Shown here: in pieces, positions 16,805 through 24,812 of the stretch
Numbering within the stretch: the stretch's first letter is position 1
Layout: every line of letters begins with the position of its first letter
Assembly: GCA_003251175.1 (NCBI GenBank)
Contig: QKHC01000011.1
Coordinates: 1-35,051, forward strand
Source of the DNA: Gemmatimonadota bacterium
GTDB lineage: Bacteria; Gemmatimonadota; Gemmatimonadetes; Gemmatimonadales; GWC2-71-9
DNA length: 35,051 nucleotides
Direction of reading: 5' to 3'
Program-made: the position numbers and the translations under genes
Notes under the pieces: model-generated
Told to the model about the DNA's origin: nothing
The model's database searches: none
Seen by the model: the letters and a program-made list of their open reading frames with translations, nothing else

Positions 16805-16833
16805 TGTATAAAAAGAACTTACGAGATTGACGA
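16805..16833 (-). promoter_or_regulatory. Promoter candidate for the small minus-strand gene
   Basis: On the minus strand TCGTCA (16828-16833) is followed after 17 bases by TATACA (16805-16810), in a stretch that is strikingly AT-rich for this genome. Each hexamer matches four of six sigma-70 consensus positions. The start of transcription would be about 70 bases before the ATG at 16730. Confidence 0.4.
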
Positions 16834-16861
16834 AAGCTTGGAGTCGTCATTTCGACACGGG

Positions 16862-17695
16862 CTACCCAGTGTCATTTTGACGCGGCTTGATGGCCGCGAA
16901 GCCGGACCCCCGGGGCGAGCGCGGGCGGCGCACGATCTCCCAGTCCGCGTAGGTGGGCTGCAGCTGCGCGGGGTCGAGCGGCACCACACCCTCGCCGCGC
17001 ACCGCGGGGAGTACCAGGTGTACTCCCCCCGTCGCCGTGCGCCGCCGCAGGCTGTCGAGCGCGTGAGCGCGGTCCGGCGGCCGGGTTTCGGTGAGGGCGG
17101 CGGGGTCCACGAGCGCCAGCACCGGGCGGCACTCGGGGAACCAGCCGCCGAACTGGAGCACCAGCGCTTCGAACCGCAGGGCGAGCTGCTCGGTCACGGC
17201 GCGCTGCTCGGCGGACTCGATCGCGCCGAGGTCCTGATCGAGCAGCAACACTCGCGCGTCGTGCGCGGCCAGAAACAACGCCGCCGACAGCCAACGCGCT
17301 CCGATCACCACCACTTCCTCGGCGGGCTCGAGTCGCAGACCGTAGTCCACGAGCAGGGAATCGGGCTCGAGCCCCCAGTGCGTTGGCTGACGCTGTGCGT
17401 CACGCAGTGCCCGGTGCTGGCGCTTCCATCGCGGAAACGACGGAAGCCGCAGCCGCTTCATGATGATGCGATCGACGTGCTCGAGCACGAGCACTTCGGT
17501 GAGCACGTACTGACCGGTGGTGCTCTGGTCCAGCTCCTGCACCGCCTCGTCGCCGATGGCGAGGATTTCCCGACGGCCGAGCGAGTTCTTGTATTCCTCG
17601 ATCCGCTGCAGCAGGAACTCGTGGTACTCGCGGCGGAGCGACCGAGGGTCACCGTCGCCGTGGCGCCCGTGATCCCGCGGCCGGGAGCTCAGCAT
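16862..17695 (-). CDS. Unassigned Rossmann/methyltransferase-like protein
   Basis: This is a 277-residue protein I cannot assign. Residues about 20-115 are helical and charged (FLLQRIEEYKNSLGRREIL, LEHVDRIIMKRLRLP, RWKRQHRALRDAQRQ). From about 125 the pattern is that of a class I methyltransferase: VVVIGARWLSAALFLAAH (glycine-poor motif I position), VLLLDQDLGAIESAE (acidic residues after strand 2), VLALVDPAAL (strand 4, motif DPAAL) and HLVLPAVRG (strand 5). The glycine loop that holds S-adenosylmethionine is degenerate, so it may be an inactive or divergent enzyme. The start overlaps the end of the CDF gene by 7 bp (ATGCTGA) in a three-gene operon headed by rlmI. The C-terminal end (RGSGFAAIKPRQNDTG) is basic. 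Confidence 0.6.
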   Translation of the reverse strand: MLSSRPRDHGRHGDGDPRSLRREYHEFLLQRIEEYKNSLGRREILAIGDEAVQELDQSTTGQYVLTEVLVLEHVDRIIMKRLRLPSFPRWKRQHRALRDAQRQPTHWGLEPDSLLVDYGLRLEPAEEVVVIGARWLSAALFLAAHDARVLLLDQDLGAIESAEQRAVTEQLALRFEALVLQFGGWFPECRPVLALVDPAALTETRPPDRAHALDSLRRRTATGGVHLVLPAVRGEGVVPLDPAQLQPTYADWEIVRRPRSPRGSGFAAIKPRQNDTG

Positions 17696-18564
17696 GGTTC
17701 CACGTGGACGGTGACGGCGCTCAGCTCGAGATCCTCCTTGAGGAGCGCCTCCACCCGGTCGGCGATGACGTGGGCATCGGCCACGTTGGCCGAGCCATCC
17801 ACCGCGATGGTCACTTCGGCGTAGCGGCCGTGGGCGATCATGCCGCCGCGTGACCGGATGGCGTACGCGCTCCGCACCCCCGGCACGCTCTCCGCCAGGC
17901 GCTGAATGGCGGCGGTGGGAATGGCGCGCTCGTCCACCAGCACCGGTACGGCGAGCCGGAAGACTTTGAACGCGATCCGTACAATGAAGCCGGCGATCAC
18001 CAGCGCGAGCACCGGATCCACCCACCACCAGCCGCGACGCGCGAAGAGCATGCCCGCGAGCACGCCGGTCGTGATGAACACATCGGCCCGGGTGTGGGCG
18101 GCATCGGCGAGCAGGATGTCGCTCCGCAGCGCGCGACCGCGTCGGGTCTCGAACCACGCGACGGCGATGTTCGCGACGAGCGTCGCGAGCAGTGCGCCGA
18201 GCTGCAGGTCCGACAGGAACGGCGGCCTGTGAGTGCCGGTCAGACGGGCGACGGCGTCGCGGACCAGCTCGAAGCAGGTGATCGACATGAATCCCACGAT
18301 CGCCAGCGTCCCCAGTGCCTCGAACTTGCCATGCCCGTACGGGTGATCTTCGTCAGGTGGCTTGGCGGCGGCGTGCACGACGACCAGCGCGAGGATGTTG
18401 TTCATGGCGTCGGCAGTGGAGTGAATCGCGTCGCCGAGGACCGCCAGTGAGCCGGCGGCGAAGCCGACCAGCACCTTCGCCGCGACCACCACGAGGTTGG
18501 CCAGCAGGATGCCCCAGAGCACGCGCTGGACGGCGTGAGACCGGGTATGACCGGACGCCGGCAT
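17689..18564 (-). CDS. Cation diffusion facilitator (CDF) metal exporter
   Basis: This inner-membrane antiporter is predicted to export divalent metal (Zn, Co, Fe or Mn) in exchange for protons. The 291-residue protein has about six membrane helices. The transport site is H48/D52 in DAIHSTAD (helix 2) and H/D in HTRAD (helix 5), an HD-HD pattern that most often goes with zinc or cobalt. HPYGHGKFEALG is a family hallmark. The C-terminal cytoplasmic dimerisation domain ends HVEPC and carries further histidines for regulatory metal. The ATG at 18564 is used. A TTG at 18600 overlaps the rlmI stop as TTGA and would add 12 residues; neither has a good Shine-Dalgarno site. It is the second gene of the rlmI operon. 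Confidence 0.88.
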   Translation of the reverse strand: MPASGHTRSHAVQRVLWGILLANLVVVAAKVLVGFAAGSLAVLGDAIHSTADAMNNILALVVVHAAAKPPDEDHPYGHGKFEALGTLAIVGFMSITCFELVRDAVARLTGTHRPPFLSDLQLGALLATLVANIAVAWFETRRGRALRSDILLADAAHTRADVFITTGVLAGMLFARRGWWWVDPVLALVIAGFIVRIAFKVFRLAVPVLVDERAIPTAAIQRLAESVPGVRSAYAIRSRGGMIAHGRYAEVTIAVDGSANVADAHVIADRVEALLKEDLELSAVTVHVEPC

Positions 18565-18596
18565 GGCGTCCAAGCTTGTATCGGCACCTGCGGGAG

Positions 18597-19781
18597 TCAA
18601 CGGGGATCGGGCGGTGCATCGATCGCGCGCAGCAGCGCGCCCTTGAGATACCCCGTCTCGGGCACCGTCAGGAGCTCCGGATGGTCGCGCGCCGCTCCCA
18701 CCCGGGCGATGACCTGCAGCTGCCGGCCACTGTCTGCGGCGGCTTCGGCGAGCATGCGGGCGAAGCCCTCACGTCCCACATGATACGAACAGGAGCAGGT
18801 GAGCAGCACGCCACCGGGCGTCAGCAGGCGCATGGCGCGCAGGTTGATTTCCTTGTACCCCGCGAGCGCGCGCGGCACCGCGTCGCGGGTCTTGGCGAAC
18901 GCGGGCGGATCGAGCACCACGGTGTCGAACCGGCGTCCGGCGCGCTCCAGGTCCCGCAGCAGATCGAACCCATTGGCCTCACGCCACTCGATGTTGGTGA
19001 TCCCGTTGCGGGCGGCGTTGCGGGCACCGCGCAGCAGCGCGTCGGCGCTCTGGTCCACCGCCAGGACTGTGGCAGCCCGCCCGGCGAGATGGAGCGCGAA
19101 GGAGCCATGGTAGGTGAAGACGTCCAGCGCCCGTCCGCCCGGCACCGCATGCTCGGCCGCCAGGCGGCGATTCTCGCGCTGATCGAGGAACGCCCCCGTC
19201 TTCTGACCGGTGCGGGGCGCAGCGAGATACCGCACCCCGTGCTCCTCCACCTCGACTTCGTCGGGGACCTCGCCGTAGGCCGCTTCGACCGCGAGCGGCA
19301 GCTGCTCGTGCCTCCGTACCGCGGCATCGTGTCGCCAGAGCACGCCCTGGGGTCGCAGCACGTCCAGGATCGCGGCCAGCACGTCGGCCCGCGCGCTCTC
19401 GAGCCCGGCGGAGAGCAGCTGAGCCACCACGTACGGGCCGTACCGGTCCACCACCAGCGAGGGCAGGCCATCGCCCTCGGCGTGTGCCACGCGGTAGGCC
19501 GTGGCGGCGATCGTTCCCCGTCGAGCGAGTGCCGCTTCGAGGCGGGCGCGCCACCACGCCGTATCGATGGCGATGTCGTCGGTCGTGAGGAGTCGCAGCC
19601 GGATGGTCGACGCCGGAGAATAGAGCGCCCGGCCCACGAACCGGTCGCGCCGATCGCCCACCGTGACGATACCCGCGCGCTGCGCCGCGCCCTCCGGCTC
19701 GCGCAGCACATCGCTGGCGTAGATCCACGGATGGCCCCCGCGCCAGCGAGCCACCCCCCTCGCTCCGACGACGACGTCCAC
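18597..19781 (-). CDS. rlmI: 23S rRNA (cytosine-C5)-methyltransferase, RlmI/RlmK-L-like class I
   Basis: This S-adenosylmethionine-dependent enzyme is predicted to methylate 23S rRNA (m5C1962 in E. coli). It has 394 residues against 396 in E. coli RlmI. An N-terminal PUA-like domain (GVARWRGGHPWIYASDV, GIVTVGD) is followed by the EEHLH-like domain and a Rossmann domain with GQKTGAFLDQRENR, DVFTYHGSFALH (motif I), VVLDPPAFAKT (motif IV) and TCSCSYHV (motif VI). The GTG at 19781 is chosen because GGGAGG lies six bases before it and homology begins there. The frame continues upstream to 19838 but would run into thiE. It is divergent from thiE with 49 bases between the start codons and heads a minus-strand operon with the CDF exporter and the Rossmann protein. 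Confidence 0.9.
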   Translation of the reverse strand: MDVVVGARGVARWRGGHPWIYASDVLREPEGAAQRAGIVTVGDRRDRFVGRALYSPASTIRLRLLTTDDIAIDTAWWRARLEAALARRGTIAATAYRVAHAEGDGLPSLVVDRYGPYVVAQLLSAGLESARADVLAAILDVLRPQGVLWRHDAAVRRHEQLPLAVEAAYGEVPDEVEVEEHGVRYLAAPRTGQKTGAFLDQRENRRLAAEHAVPGGRALDVFTYHGSFALHLAGRAATVLAVDQSADALLRGARNAARNGITNIEWREANGFDLLRDLERAGRRFDTVVLDPPAFAKTRDAVPRALAGYKEINLRAMRLLTPGGVLLTCSCSYHVGREGFARMLAEAAADSGRQLQVIARVGAARDHPELLTVPETGYLKGALLRAIDAPPDPR

Positions 19782-19819
19782 GCCACCCTCCCGCTTGCGG
19801 GCGGGGGTGGCAGTCCGGC

Positions 19820-19825
19820 TAGCTT
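19820..19825 (+). promoter_or_regulatory. TAnnnT -10 candidate next to thiE start
   Basis: TAGCTT lies only five bases before the ATG of thiE, the spacing seen for leaderless transcripts. No obvious Shine-Dalgarno site precedes the ATG, which fits leaderless translation. No -35 element is clear. Confidence 0.25.
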
Positions 19826-19830
19826 GCGGC

Positions 19831-20469
19831 ATGCCCATCCTGCGCGATCAGCTCCGTCTGATGGTGATCGCGGACTCCCGGTTCCTCAAGGGGCAGGACG
19901 TCGTCGCGGCGTGCCGCCGAGCCGTGGCCGGCGGCGCCACCTTGGTACAGGTCCGCTGGAAGGCGGCGCCCGCTGCAACGGTCGTGGCGGTGACCCGGGC
20001 TCTCGTCGCCGCTGTGCCCGTCGGAGTCATCGTGAATGACCGGGTGGATGTCGCCCTGGCCGCTGGCGCGCGCGGCGCCCATCTGGGCCAGGACGATCTC
20101 CCCCTCGATGCCATTCGCCCGCACGTTCCGCCGGGGTTCCTGCTCGGAATCTCCGTCGGCTCCGAGCCGGAAGCGGAACGGGCGTACCCATGGCCGGCCG
20201 ACTACTGGAGCGTGGGCCCTTGTTTCGCGACTGCAACGAAGCCCGACGCTGGGAGCGCCCTGGGCCCCGCGGGCTGGGCTGCGCTGGCGCGACTGGCCCC
20301 CGCGGGGGTCCCGGTGATGGCGATCGGCGGGATCACCGCCGTGAACGCCGGATCCGTCATGGCGGCGGGCGCCGCCGGCGTCGCCGTGGCGGCTGCGGTC
20401 TTCGACACAGGTGACCCGACGGCGGCGGCGCGCGCGCTGGGCGTAGCGCTCGCGGACAACCGCTCGTAG
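19831..20469 (+). CDS. thiE: Thiamine-phosphate synthase
   Basis: This TIM-barrel enzyme joins hydroxymethylpyrimidine diphosphate and the thiazole phosphate to give thiamine phosphate, the last-but-one step of thiamine synthesis. The 212-residue protein has VQVRWK (substrate phosphate site), VNDRVDVALAAGARGAHLGQ followed by DDLP (magnesium and pyrophosphate binding), GISVGSEPEAERA, DYWSVGPCFATATKP and VMAIGGI. Length and motifs are normal. The ATG at 19831 is used; the frame is open back to 19795 but those residues are not conserved. No TPP riboswitch can fit in the 49-base gap to the divergent rlmI start. The stop is 25 bases from that of convergent mltG, with no terminator hairpin visible between them. 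No other thiamine genes are near, apart from the distant YjbQ gene. Confidence 0.93.
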   Translation: MPILRDQLRLMVIADSRFLKGQDVVAACRRAVAGGATLVQVRWKAAPAATVVAVTRALVAAVPVGVIVNDRVDVALAAGARGAHLGQDDLPLDAIRPHVPPGFLLGISVGSEPEAERAYPWPADYWSVGPCFATATKPDAGSALGPAGWAALARLAPAGVPVMAIGGITAVNAGSVMAAGAAGVAVAAAVFDTGDPTAAARALGVALADNRS

Positions 20470-20494
20470 CAGGCATGCCACGGCTCGGCTCGCG

Positions 20495-21532
20495 TCAGCG
20501 CCGTCGCCGCGAGCTCCGGGAACGGATCGCCCGGATCGCCTCGAGGTGCTCCGCGTAGGTGGTCGAGAAGACGTGCTTGCCGTCTGGCTGCGCCACGAAG
20601 TACAGGTAGGGCACCTGCTTGGGATACAGCGCCGCCTCCAGGCTCGCACGGCCGGGCTGCGTGATCGGCCCGGGTGGCAATCCCGGATGCAGATAGGTGT
20701 TGTACGGCGAGGCGATACGCAGGTGCCGCTCCCACACGCGCGACAGGCGCCGCCCGTGTGCGTAGATCACCGTGGGGTCCGCCTGGAGCGGCATGCCCCG
20801 TCGCAGCCGGTTGTGATAGACGGCGGCCACGTACTCGCGGTCGGGTCCGTACCGCACCTCGGCTTCCACGATCGACGCCAGGGTCACGAGCTGGTGCCGG
20901 GCCATGCCCAGCTCGGCGAGCCGGGCATCCCAGGCCGGCGACCAGTTGTCCAGAAACTCGGTGGTCATGAAGTCCACCAGCGCGCGGGCGCCGACGCCCA
21001 CCGGCAGGTGATAGGTGGTGGGGAAGAGGTAGCCCTCCGCCGAGGTGGCGATGCCCGTCAGCTGGAGCTTCGCCAGCACGTCGGGATCGCGCGCCGCCGC
21101 GAGCACCGATTCCGCGGGGATGTCGAGGCGGGCCGCCGCGAGCGCCGCCACTTCGCTCAGCATCAGACCCTCGGGGACGCTCCAGCGCACCTCGATTCCC
21201 CGTCCGACACGCAGCGCCCGCGCGATGTCGCCGTAGCGCGCACCCGCGGGCAGCCGGTAGGTACCGCTCTTCAGCTCCGCGGGGAGTCCCCGCAGCCGCC
21301 CGTACAGCGTGAACCCCAGACGCGAGTCGATTACGCCCCCGGCGGCCAGCGATTCCACGGCCGCGGCAAAGGGCGCGCCGCGAGGTATGATCACGGTGAC
21401 GCAATGGTCGGCCGCGATGGGCTCGGCGCAGCGATCCGGTGGGGGGCCGCCGCACGCGATCGCCAGCAGCAGTGCCCAACGGACCGCGCGGAGCGTCTCC
21501 CGCCGCGCCACGGGCGTATGCCTCATCGTCAT
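20495..21532 (-). CDS. mltG: Endolytic murein transglycosylase MltG
   Basis: This membrane-bound lytic transglycosylase cuts nascent glycan strands in the periplasm. The 345-residue protein has the YceG/MltG core: LASIVEAEV with catalytic E223 (E218 in E. coli), [40 protein letters not shown] and [19 protein letters not shown]. The N-terminus is [15 protein letters not shown]; the cysteine after AIA makes a weak lipobox, so it may be a lipoprotein or use an uncleaved anchor. The ATG at 21532 overlaps the ruvX stop as ATGA. A LysM-like N-terminal region (roughly 40-110) precedes the catalytic part, as is usual. It is the last gene of rho-ruvX-mltG. Confidence 0.93.
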   Translation of the reverse strand: MTMRHTPVARRETLRAVRWALLLAIACGGPPPDRCAEPIAADHCVTVIIPRGAPFAAAVESLAAGGVIDSRLGFTLYGRLRGLPAELKSGTYRLPAGARYGDIARALRVGRGIEVRWSVPEGLMLSEVAALAAARLDIPAESVLAAARDPDVLAKLQLTGIATSAEGYLFPTTYHLPVGVGARALVDFMTTEFLDNWSPAWDARLAELGMARHQLVTLASIVEAEVRYGPDREYVAAVYHNRLRRGMPLQADPTVIYAHGRRLSRVWERHLRIASPYNTYLHPGLPPGPITQPGRASLEAALYPKQVPYLYFVAQPDGKHVFSTTYAEHLEAIRAIRSRSSRRRR

Positions 21533-21948
21533 CGCTGGGCGTCCAGGTAGTGCTGCAGAATGAGAGCCGCCGCGAGCGCATCCACGTCGCCCTTGCGGTC
21601 GCGCGTGGACCCGCCCAGCTCCCGCACCGTCCGCAGCGCGCGCGCGGTGGTCAAGCGCTCGTCCCACAGGGTCACCGGGAGCGAGGTGCGAGCCGCGATG
21701 TCCTCCGCCAGCGCCCGCGCCGCCTCCGCAGCCGCGCCCTCTTCGCCTTGCGCATCCAGCGGCAACCCGACGACGATCGCGCTCACCTGGTGCTCCGCGC
21801 ACGCCGCCAGCAGCGGCCGCATCGGAAACCGCTTCCCCGCGCGACGGGTGAGGGTAGTCAGGGGTCGGGCAATGGTCCGGGTGTCGTCGGAGAGGGCGAG
21901 GCCGATGCGGCGCTCACCCCAGTCCACGCCCAGCACCCGTCCCGTCAC
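21529..21948 (-). CDS. ruvX: RuvX/YqgF family Holliday-junction resolvase-like nuclease
   Basis: This 139-residue RNase H-fold protein has all the family motifs: [17 protein letters not shown] with the first catalytic aspartate, [19 protein letters not shown] with the acidic pair, and [15 protein letters not shown] with the last aspartate. YqgF proteins act in 16S rRNA 5'-end maturation in E. coli and have been proposed as alternative Holliday-junction resolvases. The start is GTG 21948, which overlaps the rho stop as GTGA; the gene's own stop overlaps mltG as ATGA. The ruvX-mltG pairing is common in bacteria; the direct link to rho is less usual. Confidence 0.93.
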   Translation of the reverse strand: MTGRVLGVDWGERRIGLALSDDTRTIARPLTTLTRRAGKRFPMRPLLAACAEHQVSAIVVGLPLDAQGEEGAAAEAARALAEDIAARTSLPVTLWDERLTTARALRTVRELGGSTRDRKGDVDALAAALILQHYLDAQR

Positions 21949-23204
21949 CCCTGCGCCATGGTCGCGAAGAACTCGGCGTTCGTCTTGGTGCGCTTCATGC
22001 GCTCGAGCAGGAACTCGATCGCTTCGACCGGCGGCATGTCGGCGAGGAAGTTCCGCAGCAGGTACACCTTGTTGAGCTCGTCCTTGGAAAGCAGCAGCTC
22101 TTCCTTGCGGGTACTGGTTTTCTGGACGTCGATGGCCGGGAACGTGCGACGCTCGGCGATGCGGCGGTCCAGGACGACCTCCGAATTGCCCGTGCCCTTG
22201 AACTCCTCGAAGATCACCTCGTCCATGCGCGAGCCGGTGTCCACCAACGCCGTGCCGATGATCGTGAGCGACCCGCCTCCCTCGATCTTGCGCGCCGCGC
22301 CGAAGAACCGCTTGGGTTTCTGCAGCGCATTCGCGTCGACGCCGCCCGAGAGGATCTTGCCGGAGTGCGGGACGACCACGTTGTGAGCGCGACCCATGCG
22401 TGTGATCGAGTCGAGCAGAATCACCACGTCCTTGCCGTGCTCGACCAGGCGCTTCGCCTTCTCGATCACCATGTCCGCCACCTGCACGTGGCGATCGGCC
22501 GGCTCGTCGAACGTGGAAGAAATCACCTCCACATTCGGTCCCTGCACGTTCTCCTCCATGTCGGTGACCTCTTCGGGCCGCTCGTCGATGAGCAGAACGA
22601 TGAGGTAGATGTCGGGATGGTTTTCGATGATCGAGTTGGCGAGCTTCTGCAGCAGGATTGTCTTGCCGGCCTTCGGTGGCGAGACGATCAGGGCGCGCTG
22701 ACCCTTGCCGATGGGACTCAGCAGGTCCATTACCCGCATCGAAAGGTCGCCATCCCTGCGCTCCAGCCTGATGCGCTCCTCCGGGTAGCGCGGCCGCAGA
22801 TTCTCGAACGCTACGCGGTGCTTCGCCTTCTCGGGCTCCTCGCCGTTGACCGTCTCCACCTTGAGCAGCGCCAGATAGCGCTCCCCCTCCTTCGGTGGAC
22901 GCACCTGGCCGAGCACCGTGTCGCCGGTGCGCAGGTCGAAGCGCTTGATCTGGCTCGGAGAGACGTAGATGTCGTCCGGCCCGTAGAGGTAGTTCCAGTC
23001 CGGGCTGCGGAGGAACCCGTATCCCTCGGGCAGGATTTCGAGCACACCCTCGCCCCGCAACACGGTGTCGGAGTCGAGCAGCGACTGCTCGATGCGGAAG
23101 ATGAGATCCTGCTTGCGGAGGCCCGAGTAGTTGGAGATGTTGAGGCTCTCGGCCATGGCGTGCAGCTCTTCTACCGACTTTCTCTTGAGTTCGGCGATGT
23201 CCAC
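21945..23204 (-). CDS. rho: Transcription termination factor Rho
   Basis: This hexameric RNA helicase ends untranslated or excess transcription. The 419-residue protein has the same length as E. coli Rho and a complete domain set: an N-terminal Rho_N helical domain (1-50, [15 protein letters not shown]), a cold-shock RNA-binding domain (51-125, [19 protein letters not shown]), Walker A SPPKAGKT at 175-182, Walker B VILLD at 261-265 followed by [10 protein letters not shown], and the [11 protein letters not shown] segment. There are no inserted domains, unlike Rho of many Actinobacteria or Bacteroidetes, which carry long N-terminal insertions. The GTG at 23204 fits the family start; no strong Shine-Dalgarno site is seen. 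A leader of roughly 110 bases separates it from a sigma-70-like promoter. Confidence 0.97.
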   Translation of the reverse strand: MDIAELKRKSVEELHAMAESLNISNYSGLRKQDLIFRIEQSLLDSDTVLRGEGVLEILPEGYGFLRSPDWNYLYGPDDIYVSPSQIKRFDLRTGDTVLGQVRPPKEGERYLALLKVETVNGEEPEKAKHRVAFENLRPRYPEERIRLERRDGDLSMRVMDLLSPIGKGQRALIVSPPKAGKTILLQKLANSIIENHPDIYLIVLLIDERPEEVTDMEENVQGPNVEVISSTFDEPADRHVQVADMVIEKAKRLVEHGKDVVILLDSITRMGRAHNVVVPHSGKILSGGVDANALQKPKRFFGAARKIEGGGSLTIIGTALVDTGSRMDEVIFEEFKGTGNSEVVLDRRIAERRTFPAIDVQKTSTRKEELLLSKDELNKVYLLRNFLADMPPVEAIEFLLERMKRTKTNAEFFATMAQG

Positions 23205-23223
23205 GTGCGGGAGTGCTCCGTTG

Positions 23224-23240
23224 GCCTGCGGGGAGCAGGC
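23224..23240 (-). other. Short hairpin in rho leader
   Basis: GCCTGC and GCAGGC (6 bp) with a 5-base loop lie 20 bases before the rho start. rho is autoregulated in several bacteria, but nothing here shows that this hairpin is part of such control. Confidence 0.2.
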
Positions 23241-23320
23241 GAGGTCAGGATGGGTGCGGTTGTGCGGTTGAGCGCTGAGTGGTCAGCGGTCCGGATTCTA
23301 CGAGTGTGTGGGGACAACCT

Positions 23321-23349
23321 ATGCTAGGTCTCGAACTGCGGTGAGTCAA
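23321..23349 (-). promoter_or_regulatory. Sigma-70-like promoter for rho operon
   Basis: On the minus strand TTGACT (23344-23349, five of six to consensus) is followed after exactly 17 bases by TAGCAT (23321-23326, four of six). Transcription would start near 23314, giving a leader of about 110 bases. The -35 hexamer lies inside the first codons of the divergent M50 gene. Confidence 0.5.
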
Positions 23350-24462
23350 GACCCGGCAACCACGCTGCTGCCCTACCTGCGCGCCTGGCAGACCACGCAA
23401 CTTCCTGATCGACAAGTGGTTGACGCTCTTGTCGACCCGCGACACGCCGGCCCATCTCCGGAGCTTGCGGCCGCCCTGGCCCGCTGGCCAGGCCCGGCAT
23501 ACTGGTCGGACGAGACCGACGGTCGGCACCTGATCATCACCCGGGAGGAGCCCCGCCGTCGCGAACGCTGGCTGCTGCACGGGGCGCTGCTCGCCGCCAC
23601 CCTCATCACCACGACCTACGCCGGGGCCATCCTCGCCGGGACCCTTCAGCCGCGCCACCTCCTGGGGCTGTTCGGGGAGCTGGTGCCGGCCGTCTCGGCG
23701 GTCGGCGCGTGGGCGGCCGGTCTGGCCTTCTCGCTGCCGCTGCTTGCCATTCTGCTGGCGCACGAACTGGGGCACTACCTGACCGCCCGACGCTACGGAC
23801 TCAGCGTGTCGCCGCCGTACTTCATCCCCGTGCCCCTCTGGCCTTCGTTCATCGGGACGATGGGGGCCTTCATCCGGCTGCGCACCATGCTGTCCGATCG
23901 GCGGCAGCTGCTGGACGTGGGGGCGGGCGGTCCAGTTGCCGGATTCGTGGTTGCGCTGCCGGTGCTGGCGTGGGGGTTGGCGCGCTCGGAGACGCTGCCC
24001 GCGGCCGTGGGCCTGCACGGCATGGTGATCTGGTTCGGTGCCCTCCCCGTGGAGCTCGGCGACTCCCTGGTCACCCTCGCGCTGCGGGCGGTGCTCGACA
24101 CGGGACCGGCCGTCGCGCTGCACCCGGCCGCCTTTGCCGGCTGGATCGGCTTGATGGTGACGATGCTCAATCTCCTTCCCCTGGGCCAGCTCGACGGGGG
24201 GCACATTCTCTACGCCGCCCTCCCGTCGTGGCAGCGGCGGTTCGCAATCGTCTTCTGGGTGCTGTTGCTGGTACTCGGCTGGTACGGGTGGAAAGGGTGG
24301 CTGGTGTGGGCCGCGCTGGTGCTGCTGCTGTCGCGTGGCCGGCTGGCGCACCCGGCGGTGCTCGATCCCCTGCGGCCGCTGCCGGCGAACCGGCGGCTGC
24401 TGACCGCGGGCTCCCTGGCGCTGTTCATCGTGACCTTCACGCCGCTGCCGTTTCGAGTGTAG
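23341..24462 (+). CDS. Site-2 protease family membrane metalloprotease (M50)
   Basis: This 373-residue polytopic membrane protease is predicted to cleave substrates within the membrane. The zinc motif is HELGH (H141, E142, H145) in a hydrophobic helix, and the second motif, NLLPLGQLDGGH with D285, supplies the third ligand. About six to eight further hydrophobic helices are visible. A soluble region of about 90 residues comes first. No PDZ domain is seen, which puts it closer to the EGY1/S2P-like FtsH-independent type than to RseP. The start is uncertain: GTG 23341 is used because the protein-like sequence begins there. GTG 23308 is also open but lies in the divergent promoter region. Neither has a good Shine-Dalgarno site. 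It diverges from rho. The substrate is unknown. Confidence 0.85.
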   Translation: MSQDPATTLLPYLRAWQTTQLPDRQVVDALVDPRHAGPSPELAAALARWPGPAYWSDETDGRHLIITREEPRRRERWLLHGALLAATLITTTYAGAILAGTLQPRHLLGLFGELVPAVSAVGAWAAGLAFSLPLLAILLAHELGHYLTARRYGLSVSPPYFIPVPLWPSFIGTMGAFIRLRTMLSDRRQLLDVGAGGPVAGFVVALPVLAWGLARSETLPAAVGLHGMVIWFGALPVELGDSLVTLALRAVLDTGPAVALHPAAFAGWIGLMVTMLNLLPLGQLDGGHILYAALPSWQRRFAIVFWVLLLVLGWYGWKGWLVWAALVLLLSRGRLAHPAVLDPLRPLPANRRLLTAGSLALFIVTFTPLPFRV

Positions 24463-24476
24463 CGGCCGGAAGAGTA

Positions 24477-24506
24477 TTGCGTAAGTCGGCCCGGCTATTA
24501 TCTTTG
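24477..24506 (+). promoter_or_regulatory. Bacteroidetes-type promoter candidate (TTG-N19-TATCTTTG)
   Basis: In the 67-base gap after the M50 gene, TATCTTTG (24499-24506) matches the -7 consensus TAnnTTTG exactly. TTG (24477-24479) lies 19 bases upstream, close to the -33 TTTG spacing known from Bacteroidetes. The start codon of the next gene is 23 bases downstream of the motif. Confidence 0.35.
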
Positions 24507-24529
24507 CGCAAACCAGCCCACGGCTCGGC

Positions 24530-24811
24530 ATGCCCGCACAACCGGCGCGCAACATCCCGCCAGTCAATACACCCGTTATCCACGAGCTGCCCGGCATCCG
24601 GTTCGACGGGACCGACGTGCCCGTCCGTCTCGCCGTGCGCCGCACGGAGGACGGCATGTGGCGCGGCCGGGTGCACTTCGGGGCAGAGGATACCGAAGGG
24701 GAGCGCGTGACAGCGGAGATTTTCTGCGCGGCCAGCGAGCAGGACCTGTGGCAGTCGGTCCGCGACCTGCGCGACCACCACCTGCGCGACCTGTACCGCT
24801 CGCTCCTCTAG
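24530..24811 (+). CDS. Hypothetical protein (93 aa)
   Basis: This is a small soluble protein of unknown function. After a proline-rich start, it reads like a compact alpha/beta domain: VPVRLAVRRTEDGMWRGRVHFG (two antiparallel strands), VTAEIFCAASEQDLWQSV and a terminal helix with RDLRDHHLRDLYRSLL. There is no signal peptide or known motif. The ATG at 24530 is the first start after the promoter-like TATCTTTG. The stop TAG is one base from the ATG of the next gene, so the two are surely co-transcribed and probably translationally coupled. This fixed pairing with the histidine-kinase dimerisation domain suggests a shared regulatory job, which is inference only. Confidence 0.65.
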   Translation: MPAQPARNIPPVNTPVIHELPGIRFDGTDVPVRLAVRRTEDGMWRGRVHFGAEDTEGERVTAEIFCAASEQDLWQSVRDLRDHHLRDLYRSLL

Positions 24812-24812
24812 C

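Noticed and set aside
16844-16884. Two near-repeats GTCATTTCGAC and GTCATTTTGAC
   Set aside because: The second copy lies inside the end of a coding region, the copies differ, and the arms are only four bases long; too weak for an operator claim.
16862-17695. Resemblance to eRF1-like or host-attachment proteins
   Set aside because: The helical start and strand pattern suggested it briefly, but no NIKS, GGQ or related motif is present.
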